This document shows positions 50,500-57,608 of a stretch of 64,000 nucleotides of DNA, in pieces. Position 1 is the first letter of the stretch, and every line of letters begins with the position of its first letter. Location of the stretch: assembly GCA_038239005.1 (NCBI GenBank), contig JBBSFE010000003.1, forward strand, positions 72,083-136,082, in the 5' to 3' direction. The DNA comes from DASXHD01 sp038239005 (GTDB lineage Bacteria > Myxococcota_A > Polyangia > Polyangiales > Polyangiaceae). Position numbers and translations under genes: made by a program. Below the pieces are notes generated by a model. That model had not been told where the DNA came from. It worked only from the letters and a program-made list of their open reading frames with translations, and did no database searches.

Positions 50500-50934
50500 A
50501 TGAAAAATCCCTTCGCGTCAGTCAAAGAAACCCACGGTGACAAGGCCAAGCTCGTCGCTGCGCTCCAAAAGCTCGCCGGTGACGATCTGTGGATCGATCG
50601 CACCAACAAGAAGAAGGGCCTCGGCCACGTCGCGAACGCGAAGCTACTTCGACTTCACGCAACGTTCACCGCCGTGAAACAAAAGTTCGGCTCGCGAGAC
50701 AAGCTAATCGCCGCCATCCTCGACATCGAGAAACGCACCAAGGACGACGGCGAGAAGTCCCGCCTCGGGAAATTCCCCGTTCCGCGCCTCTGGGACATGT
50801 ACCGCTCGCTCGAGAAGCGTCACGCGGTGAAGAAGGTCAGAGCTCCTTCGAAGTCCAAGACCGAAACGAAAGCTCCCGCGCAATCTCCGAAAAAAGCCGC
50901 AACAAAACAGGACGCGAAAAAGAAAACTTCGTGA
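50500..50934 (+). CDS. Basic protein with Lys-rich tail, function unknown
   Basis: This 144-residue, strongly basic protein has a globular region (residues about 1-105) and a Lys/Ala/Thr-rich tail that could bind nucleic acid. The segment LWIDRTNKKKGLGHVANAKLLRLH occurs within the folded part. No enzymatic motif is seen. Divergent from DUF4349, 79 bases apart, it precedes the pyruvoyl arginine decarboxylase gene by 50 bases. Confidence 0.65.
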   Translation: MKNPFASVKETHGDKAKLVAALQKLAGDDLWIDRTNKKKGLGHVANAKLLRLHATFTAVKQKFGSRDKLIAAILDIEKRTKDDGEKSRLGKFPVPRLWDMYRSLEKRHAVKKVRAPSKSKTETKAPAQSPKKAATKQDAKKKTS

Positions 50935-50984
50935 CGTTTGGCGGGCGCGCCTGTTAAGAATGCGGCGTAGGAGAATCCAAAAAC

Positions 50985-51587
50985 GTGAAGGAGAAAGCAC
51001 CGGTTCCGGTCGGCCCCACGGGATACCCCGAGATGCACGAGATGCTCGTGCCGAAGGCGATCTTCTTCACCAATGGCGTCGGCGTCCACAAGGACAGGCT
51101 TTCGTCGTTCGAGCTCTCGCTTCGCGACGCGGGAATCGAAAAAGCAAACCTTGTGACGGTGAGCTCCATCTTCCCGCCGCAATGCAAAGAGCTCAGTCGC
51201 AAAGAGGGCGAGAAGCTGATCAAGCCAGGTCAGATCGTCCACTGCGTCATGGCTCGCCAAGACACCAACGAGCCCAACCGTCTCATCGCTGCATCCATCG
51301 GCGTCGCGCGCCCCGCAGACTCGAGCATGTACGGCTACCTCTCCGAGCATCACAGCTACGGTGAGAACGCGAAGATCGCCGGCGACTACGCCGAAGACCT
51401 CGCCGCGACGATGCTTGCCACCACGCTCGGCGTCGAGTTCAACGCCGACACCGCATGGCGCGAGCGCGAGCAAGTCTTCAAAGCCGACAAGCTCATCCTG
51501 CGCACACGTCACGTCGTGCAGAGCGCCGAGGGCCACAAGGCCGGCCTCTGGTCGACGGTCGTGGCCTGCGGCGTATTCATTTTCTAG
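50985..51587 (+). CDS. pdaD: Pyruvoyl-dependent arginine decarboxylase
   Basis: This 200-residue proenzyme matches the PvlArgDC family: the IFFTNGVGVHKDRLSSFE N-terminal segment, the cleavage site VTVSS (between Ser60 and Ser61) followed by IFPPQCKEL, and GVEFNADTAW in the C-terminal half. Self-cleavage generates a pyruvoyl group that decarboxylates arginine to agmatine for polyamine synthesis or acid resistance. A GGAG Shine-Dalgarno upstream supports the GTG start. The substrate is inferred from family. Confidence 0.9.
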   Translation: MKEKAPVPVGPTGYPEMHEMLVPKAIFFTNGVGVHKDRLSSFELSLRDAGIEKANLVTVSSIFPPQCKELSRKEGEKLIKPGQIVHCVMARQDTNEPNRLIAASIGVARPADSSMYGYLSEHHSYGENAKIAGDYAEDLAATMLATTLGVEFNADTAWREREQVFKADKLILRTRHVVQSAEGHKAGLWSTVVACGVFIF

Positions 51588-51677
51588 GGATTTTCCGCCC
51601 CTTTACCTTTCTTTACCCCATGGGTGCTTCCAAACGCACCGAGGCGTGCCACGTTGATTCGTGGAGGTCACGCTCAC

Positions 51678-52622
51678 ATGCTTCGTTTCATCCGTTCGAG
51701 TGCCATCGCCTTCGTCCTCGCCGCTTCCGCCCTACCGCTCGTAGCCTGCAGCGGCACCCAAAGCGTCGGCGAGCCCACTGCCACCGCCGCGACCGGTGCG
51801 AGTGTCGCGCCGATCGGCGTCGTCGTTCACGGACGCACCAAGTTCGTCGTCGACGCTCTCGGACAAGTTCCACTCCGCGCCGATCAGCGCGCCACCATCG
51901 AGCAGATGGCCAAAGATTCGGAAGTGCGCAGCGAGCCCGCGCGCAAAGCGCGCGAAGAACTCGTGCTCGCCGTCGCCGATCAGATTCAAGCGGGCACGAT
52001 CGATCACACGGCGCTCCAACCGAAGATCGATGCCGTCGCTGCCGCGCACGAAACCGCGCGCCCCGGTGATCGCGCCGCATTCGAAAAGCTCCACGAGCTT
52101 CTCACGCCCGAGCAGCGCGTCGCGTTCGTGACCGCGCTGCAAGCCGAGCCTCACGAAGGTCATGCGCAGCCCGAAGGTCGCGGTGGTCGCATGCACAAGT
52201 GGGCCGCCGAGATTGGTCTATCGCAAGATCAGCAAGACCAGATCAAACAGAAGCTCCAGGCGCGCTGGCAAGGCCACGTCGCGACTGCCGTCGTCGGCAC
52301 CGACGAGCAAAAAGGCGACGCCGTCAAAGACGGCCGCATGATGTGGCAGGGCCACAAGATGCACGCAGAGTGGAAGAACACGCTCGAAGCCTTCAAGACC
52401 GACAAGTTCTCGATGGACGCAGTCGCGCCCGTTCAGGATGGCAAACCGATGGCGCACGAATTCGCCGGACACATGCTCGGCATGGTCGAAGCCGCGCTTC
52501 CGGTGCTGACGCCCGAGCAACGCGCGACGGCCGCAAACAAGCTGCGCGCACGCGCCGCAAATCTCGAAGAAGACGAGTCGCCGGCCGCGACGACCACGAC
52601 GACGAACACGAACGCTCCGTAG
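51678..52622 (+). CDS. Spy/CpxP-like LTxxQ-repeat lipoprotein
   Basis: This 314-residue protein has a lipoprotein signal (ALPLVAC). Helical segments containing LTxxQ-type motifs (LRADQRATIEQ, LLTPEQRVAFV, GLSQDQQDQIK, VLTPEQRATAA) recall CpxP/Spy periplasmic chaperones. A Thr-rich tail ends the protein. An AGGAGGTC Shine-Dalgarno region lies before ATG 51678. A chaperone-like or stress-sensing role is inferred. Confidence 0.75.
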   Translation: MLRFIRSSAIAFVLAASALPLVACSGTQSVGEPTATAATGASVAPIGVVVHGRTKFVVDALGQVPLRADQRATIEQMAKDSEVRSEPARKAREELVLAVADQIQAGTIDHTALQPKIDAVAAAHETARPGDRAAFEKLHELLTPEQRVAFVTALQAEPHEGHAQPEGRGGRMHKWAAEIGLSQDQQDQIKQKLQARWQGHVATAVVGTDEQKGDAVKDGRMMWQGHKMHAEWKNTLEAFKTDKFSMDAVAPVQDGKPMAHEFAGHMLGMVEAALPVLTPEQRATAANKLRARAANLEEDESPAATTTTTNTNAP

Positions 52623-52632
52623 CTTCCAAAGC

Positions 52633-53670
52633 TCAGCGCGACGCGCGACGAGGCGCCGTGGTCTTCGGATCGCGGCGCCTTTTCATTGCGTATCGCACGA
52701 GCAGCGACGTCAGCGCGGCGTGATCGAGACCGACCGCTTTCGCTGCGCGAGCGAGCCCCGCGGACGGCGACAAATCGCAGTTCGGATTCACGTCGACGAC
52801 GAACGGCGCAAACGACGCATCGATGCGCACATCGACACGGCCATAATCGCGAACACCGACAGCCGCGAACGCTGCGGCTGCGACACGACGCACGCGCGCC
52901 GCGACGGACGATGGAAGCGAAGGGCTGAGGACGGGGCGCGTGCCGAGATCGTCCGTCGATCCGATCGCCCATTTCGCGTCGTACGTGACGATACGTGGCG
53001 CGCCTTTCGCGAGCGCGCTGAAATCGATCTCCTGGAGCGGGAGGACCCGAGCGTTCGGAAAACCGAAGAGTGCCACGTTCACCTCACGGCCTTCGATGTA
53101 ACGCTCGACGAGACACGGCTGCGCAAAACGCGCGGTCAATTCCGCGACGCGATCACGAAGGTCACGCTCGCGATGCACGACGCTGCGCGCGTCGATGCCG
53201 GCCGAGCCGTCCTCGCGCGAAGGTTTGACGATCACGGGAAACGGAAGCACGAACGCGTCGTCTGCGCTGCTCATCACACATGCGGCCGGCGTCGGAACGT
53301 TCGCGCGCGTGAGACATTCCTTCACGCGATCTTTGTAGAGTGCGGCAGAGAGCGCTTCGGGCGGCGACCCCGTGAATGGAAGCTCCATGAGCTCGAGCAA
53401 AATCGGAACGGCACTCTCGAGCCGAGCGTCGCCCGCGAGCGACTCGCACAAGTTGAACGCACAATCCGGATCGAGCTCGACGAGTCGCTCGCGCAGCCGC
53501 TGCAAATCGCCATCGACGGGAACGAGAACGACCTCGTGCTTCTTCGTTTCGAGGCTCGTCTGGACCGCGTGCGCGACGGTGGCAACGTCGGCGCGAGCCG
53601 AAAAGCCTGCATCCGCGCCAGGAGAGCGCTCTTCGAAGTCGACGTTGTAGAGAACCGCGACGACGGCCAT
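52633..53670 (-). CDS. D-Ala-D-Ala ligase-like ATP-grasp protein
   Basis: This 345-residue ATP-grasp enzyme shows the ATP-binding loop VKPSREDGSAGI, the VERYIEGREVNVALFG segment and a C-terminal RVDVRIDASFAPFVVDVNPNCDLSPSAG block typical of the DdlB group. It may ligate D-alanine or another amino acid or small molecule. It lies far from murein genes, so a peptide or siderophore-like substrate is possible. Divergent from ccmB by 23 bases. Confidence 0.8.
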   Translation of the reverse strand: MAVVAVLYNVDFEERSPGADAGFSARADVATVAHAVQTSLETKKHEVVLVPVDGDLQRLRERLVELDPDCAFNLCESLAGDARLESAVPILLELMELPFTGSPPEALSAALYKDRVKECLTRANVPTPAACVMSSADDAFVLPFPVIVKPSREDGSAGIDARSVVHRERDLRDRVAELTARFAQPCLVERYIEGREVNVALFGFPNARVLPLQEIDFSALAKGAPRIVTYDAKWAIGSTDDLGTRPVLSPSLPSSVAARVRRVAAAAFAAVGVRDYGRVDVRIDASFAPFVVDVNPNCDLSPSAGLARAAKAVGLDHAALTSLLVRYAMKRRRDPKTTAPRRASR

Positions 53671-53693
53671 CGGAAATTCTACGATAGCCGAGC

Positions 53694-54374
53694 TTGCTCT
53701 CGTTCGTCTCTGCGTCGCTCGCCGTTGCCGGCAAAGATCTCCGCATCGAAATGCGGACGCGCGAGATCACGACGACCACGGGATTTTTCGCGGTGCTCGT
53801 CGCCGTGCTTTCGTCGCTCAGTTACACGGCAGGTCCCCGCACGACCGAGCGCGTCGCGCCCGGAACGATTTGGCTCGCCATTGCGTTCACGTCGGTGCTC
53901 GCCATCGGGCGCTTCTGGCAGCGCGAACGCGAAGATGGGGCGTTCCTCGCGCTCCGCACCGCGCCGATTTCACGCGCGGCGATCTTCGCGGGCAAAGCGG
54001 TCACGCTGCTCGCGTTCTTGCTGGTCGTCGAGATCGTCGTCGTGCCGGTCGTGGCGCTCGTCTTCCACATCGATCTCCCGCAAGTCGCGCTTCCGCTCGT
54101 TCTGATTTTGCTCGCGGGCACGATCGGCGTCGCCGCAACAGGAACGCTCTTCGGCGCCATGACGGTCCGCACCCGCGCGCGCGATCTGATGCTGGCCGTC
54201 GTGCTGTTCCCCCTTCTCGCGCCCGCGCTGCTAGCCGGCGTGAGCGCAACGCGCGAAATCCTCGTCGGCGCCCAGCTCTCGGAGCTCGGCGACTACTTCA
54301 TCTTGTTCGGCCTGTTCGATGTCATCTCGATCGCCGGAGGCCTCGGCCTCTTTGGCGTGCTCATCGAAGACTAG
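53694..54374 (+). CDS. ccmB: Heme exporter protein CcmB
   Basis: This 226-residue membrane protein has about six transmembrane helices, a characteristic early segment (RIEMRTREITTTTGFF) and the RFWQREREDGAFLALRTAPISRAAIFAGK loop of CcmB. CcmB works with CcmA and CcmC to deliver heme for cytochrome c maturation. ccmA, ccmC and other maturation genes are absent nearby. The TTG start at 53694 gives a normal N-terminus. The pentaheme lipoprotein elsewhere in the window would need such machinery. Confidence 0.85.
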   Translation: MLSFVSASLAVAGKDLRIEMRTREITTTTGFFAVLVAVLSSLSYTAGPRTTERVAPGTIWLAIAFTSVLAIGRFWQREREDGAFLALRTAPISRAAIFAGKAVTLLAFLLVVEIVVVPVVALVFHIDLPQVALPLVLILLAGTIGVAATGTLFGAMTVRTRARDLMLAVVLFPLLAPALLAGVSATREILVGAQLSELGDYFILFGLFDVISIAGGLGLFGVLIED

Positions 54375-55554
54375 ACAGCTGTTCGCCGGTGACTTCCCCG
54401 ACGGCCTCGATGCCCGCGCGGATCACTTTCGGGACGACGTAGCCGCGGGGCTCGTGGGTGAGCTTCGCGCCCGCTTGTTCGGCGAGCTCGTAGGCCGGTG
54501 CGCGTGGGGCATCGACGAGGAGCGTGGTTGCGGGAAATTCTTTTTTGTCGAAGACGACGCGCTTCACACGCGTGCTTCCTTTGACCATGGTCGGGGCGCC
54601 TTCGACGACGGTGACCTCTTGCCCGCGTGACTTTGCTTCGCGTGCGAACGCTTCACCGAACGGACCCCCACCTGCGAGCGCAACGACGACGCGACCGAGA
54701 TCGACTCCGCGTCGCAAGAGCCACGCGCCCGCGCGCGCCGACATCACACCGGGGACGTCGTTGCCTTCGAACGCGAGCACGCCATCATGAGCGCCCGTGG
54801 CGAGGACGAGCGTACGCGCCGTGACGACCTCGGCGCCGCCTTCACCGACGACCAAAACTTCGTCTCCGTAAATCCCCGCGGCGGTCGTCCGAAGACGCAT
54901 TTTTAGCGGGTTTTTAGCGCTTTTTTTCGTGCATTCTACACATTCATCGACCAGCGCGTCGAGTCCGGGGTGGAAGGCGGCACGTGCGCCTCCACCGACC
55001 TCGATGGCGTCATCGACCATCTCTACCTCGCGACCCGCTTCGCGGAGTGCGAGCGCTTTTTGGATCCCGAATGGGCCAGCGCCGATGACGAGCACATCGA
55101 GCGCGCGACGCGTGGCGGGACGTGCCTCGCCCGCTTTCGTCGGGATGCGCCCGAGCCCCGCGACGCGGCGCGCGAACACTTGCATCACTTGCTGCACCCC
55201 GGGCACGCCGGCGAAGAGCTCGTGGTGGTTCATGCCTTCCGGAAAAAACCAATCGGTAACGCGAAGCAAATCCGTTTCGGCAGAGCCGAGTGTGTTTTGC
55301 GCTTCGACGACCATGCCGTCTGCCGCGGGCGTCATGCACGTCATGATGTTGGGTGCGCCATCGACGCGCGCGAGGCACCCATCACACGCGGCGCGGAAGC
55401 ACGACGGTCCGCGCGGACGGTGGAACTTCGGGCTCCGCGCCACTGCGATGTGCCCACTCGCAACGAGCGCCGCGGCGACGGGCTCCCCGCGTTCGGCCTG
55501 GATGGCGGTCCCGTCGAAGCGGATCGTCACAGGGTCGCGCAGCGGGCGAGTCAC
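54361..55554 (-). CDS. 2Fe-2S/FAD-dependent oxidoreductase, HcnAB/sarcosine oxidase alpha-like
   Basis: This 397-residue protein fuses an N-terminal 2Fe-2S domain (Cys ligands in CFRAACDGC plus a fourth Cys in NIMTC) to a pyridine-nucleotide/FAD-binding domain (LVIGAGPFGIQKAL). This layout resembles the HcnA-HcnB halves of hydrogen cyanide synthase or sarcosine oxidase alpha. Amine oxidation is plausible. The GTG start 55554 is chosen to keep the 2Fe-2S domain N-terminal and avoid overlap with the divergent gene. It overlaps ccmB by 14 bases at its end. Confidence 0.75.
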   Translation of the reverse strand: MTRPLRDPVTIRFDGTAIQAERGEPVAAALVASGHIAVARSPKFHRPRGPSCFRAACDGCLARVDGAPNIMTCMTPAADGMVVEAQNTLGSAETDLLRVTDWFFPEGMNHHELFAGVPGVQQVMQVFARRVAGLGRIPTKAGEARPATRRALDVLVIGAGPFGIQKALALREAGREVEMVDDAIEVGGGARAAFHPGLDALVDECVECTKKSAKNPLKMRLRTTAAGIYGDEVLVVGEGGAEVVTARTLVLATGAHDGVLAFEGNDVPGVMSARAGAWLLRRGVDLGRVVVALAGGGPFGEAFAREAKSRGQEVTVVEGAPTMVKGSTRVKRVVFDKKEFPATTLLVDAPRAPAYELAEQAGAKLTHEPRGYVVPKVIRAGIEAVGEVTGEQLSSLR

Positions 55555-55598
55555 GGCGGCCAGCCTACCACCGCCTCGTTCTGCTACGTTCTCGAGGG

Positions 55599-56219
55599 AT
55601 GCGCATCGGTTTCCTCGGGCCTTCCGGCGGCGACCTCGACGCGCTCGAACGCGCGGCGACGTTCCTCTTGCAACGCGAGAACGTCGCGCGCGCCGTTTAC
55701 CTCGGGAACGATGGCGCACTCGATCGCTGCGTCATCGCGTGGTCGAAGCGACTCGTCGGCGACGACCCCACCGACGAGGGAACGTGGAAACGCGCAGCGG
55801 AAGTCGCGGCTTCGGGAACACCAGACGTGATCGATCGCTTCGTCGAGGGCGAACGCCAGCGTCTTCGCCTTCGCGCGCTCGCCACGTTGCCAGAGGGTGC
55901 ACCGTACGCGCTCGAGACACTCGGCGAAGTTCCAACGCTCATGACGTACGACGTAACGAAGGTCACGCAAGAAGATCTCGCGCTCGCGCACCTCGTCGTG
56001 ATTGGTCTCGCGGACGCGCCAACGCTCGTCGAGCACGGCACGCGATGGGTGCTCGAAGTCGGCACGATTGGTCCGCGCGGCGGCGTCGCGGTGCTCGACG
56101 CGCAAAGCTCCACGAGCAACGTCGTCACGGTTTACGACTCGAGCGAGCGCGACATTCTCCACGTCGAGCTCACCGAGCCGCGCACCGCCAAGCTCGAAAT
56201 CCTGCGCGGATTCCCATGA
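55599..56219 (+). CDS. Unknown protein, coupled to nadD
   Basis: This 206-residue protein begins MRIGFLGPSGGDLDALERA, as in small Rossmann- or phosphoesterase-like folds, but lacks metal-binding motifs. A helical middle and a beta-rich C-terminus (GGVAVLDAQSS, ERDILHVEL) follow. A GAGGG Shine-Dalgarno precedes the ATG. Its stop overlaps the nadD start (ATGA). No family is recognised; a role alongside NAD synthesis or nucleotide signalling is only a guess. Confidence 0.7.
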   Translation: MRIGFLGPSGGDLDALERAATFLLQRENVARAVYLGNDGALDRCVIAWSKRLVGDDPTDEGTWKRAAEVAASGTPDVIDRFVEGERQRLRLRALATLPEGAPYALETLGEVPTLMTYDVTKVTQEDLALAHLVVIGLADAPTLVEHGTRWVLEVGTIGPRGGVAVLDAQSSTSNVVTVYDSSERDILHVELTEPRTAKLEILRGFP

Positions 56220-56758
56220 AAGTCGCTGTTTTTGGAGGCAGCTTCAATCCGCCGCACGTGAGTCACGTGCTCGCCGCGCTCTACGTATTGTCGACGCAAG
56301 AGATCGATCGCGTGCTCGTCGTTCCGGCGCACAAACATCCATTCGGCAAACCGCTCGCGCCTTTCGACGACCGCATGCGCATGTGCGAGCTCGCGATGGC
56401 GCCCGTTCCAAACGTCGAAGTCTCGCGCATCGAAGCCGGGCTCGACGGGCTCACGCTGCACACGCTCGAAGCCATTCACGCGGCGCACCCCGATTGGAAT
56501 TTGCGGCTCGTGATCGGCGCCGACATTTTGCACGAAGCGGGGAAATGGTTTCGCTTCGACGAAGTGCGCGCGCTCGCGCCGCTCATCGTGCTCGGTCGTG
56601 TGGGCGTTGCGCATCCCGAGGCGCCAGCCGCGGTGCTGCCCGAAGCATCGAGCACGCGCGTGCGGGAGCTCGCATCCGAAGGTGCGTGGTCCGAGCTCGC
56701 GTTGCTCGTTCCACGCAGCGTGATCGCGTTCATGCGCGAAAGGGATTTGTATGGCTGA
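56216..56758 (+). CDS. nadD: Nicotinate-nucleotide adenylyltransferase
   Basis: This 180-residue nucleotidyltransferase has the class signature GGSFNPPHVSH at residues 7-17. The HKHPFGKPLAPFDDRMRMCELA segment and the later LVIGADILHEAGKWF and SSTRVRELAS (ISTTxxR-like) motifs are also present. It adenylylates nicotinate mononucleotide to NaAD, the substrate of NadE. It overlaps the unknown gene upstream and the DUF2520 gene downstream by a few bases, giving a three-gene coupled operon. Confidence 0.9.
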   Translation: MKVAVFGGSFNPPHVSHVLAALYVLSTQEIDRVLVVPAHKHPFGKPLAPFDDRMRMCELAMAPVPNVEVSRIEAGLDGLTLHTLEAIHAAHPDWNLRLVIGADILHEAGKWFRFDEVRALAPLIVLGRVGVAHPEAPAAVLPEASSTRVRELASEGAWSELALLVPRSVIAFMRERDLYG

Positions 56759-57572
56759 GCGCCTTCGCGTGTTCGTGTTCGGCGCCGGAAAAGTCGGGCG
56801 CGCGCTCGCTCACGCGCTGCGTCGCGCGAAGTGGCCCGTGACGTTGCGTGCGGCGCGCAAGGGTTTGCCGAAGCGGATTGCGGCCGATGTCGTCGTGCTC
56901 GCGCTTCGTGATCGAGAGCTCGCCACGACGGTCGAGCGCCTCGCGGCAAGCCGCGGCATCGACGAGAACGCCGTGGTCGTCCACGTGGCGGGCGCGCTCG
57001 GTGCGGAAGTGCTCGCGCCGCTTCGCGCCGTCTGTGCCGGCGTCGCGCAAATGCACCCGATGATCTCGTTCGCGTCGCTCACGTTTTTTCCGAGCCTCGA
57101 CCGCGGCAATGTCCACATCCAAGGCGATCCTGTGGCGTTGCGCCGCGCGACGAAGCTCGCTCGGGCGATCGGAATGACACCTCGAACGTTCGCGAAGCTC
57201 GACACCGTCGGGTATCACGCAGCCGCAGCGCTCCTGGCCAATGGCGCTGCCGCCCTCGCCGGACAGGCTGCCGAGATTTTGGTCGCCTCGAGCGTCCCGC
57301 GAAAAGACGCGACCAAGCTCCTTGGCCCACTCTTGCGCAGTGTGGCTGACAACATAGACAAGCTAGGATTTCCGCAGTCTTTGACCGGTCCCGTTCGCCG
57401 AGGCGATGCCGCTGCCGTCGAACGTGGTGGCACAACACTCGCAAAATTTGCACCTGATGCCCTTCCACTCTACCGGGCCGCGATCGCCGCCCAACTCCCG
57501 CTGGCGCGTGCCCTCAAGGAGGTTTCAGCCGAGTCGCTGGACGAGATCGCAAGGATCCTTGCGATCGACTGA
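56751..57572 (+). CDS. DUF2520/Rossmann-like protein
   Basis: This 273-residue protein has an N-terminal Rossmann-type NAD(P)-binding fold (VFVFGAGKVGRALAHAL) followed by a helical DUF2520 C-terminal domain, as in the ketopantoate reductase-like family. The segment AQMHPMISFASL is typical of the family. The substrate is unknown; it may reduce a small metabolite. It starts eight bases inside the nadD gene, showing translational coupling. Confidence 0.85.
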   Translation: MAERLRVFVFGAGKVGRALAHALRRAKWPVTLRAARKGLPKRIAADVVVLALRDRELATTVERLAASRGIDENAVVVHVAGALGAEVLAPLRAVCAGVAQMHPMISFASLTFFPSLDRGNVHIQGDPVALRRATKLARAIGMTPRTFAKLDTVGYHAAAALLANGAAALAGQAAEILVASSVPRKDATKLLGPLLRSVADNIDKLGFPQSLTGPVRRGDAAAVERGGTTLAKFAPDALPLYRAAIAAQLPLARALKEVSAESLDEIARILAID

Positions 57573-57608
57573 CTTGGGCCGAGTTCCGGCGGGTGTAGAA
57601 CCCTCCAT

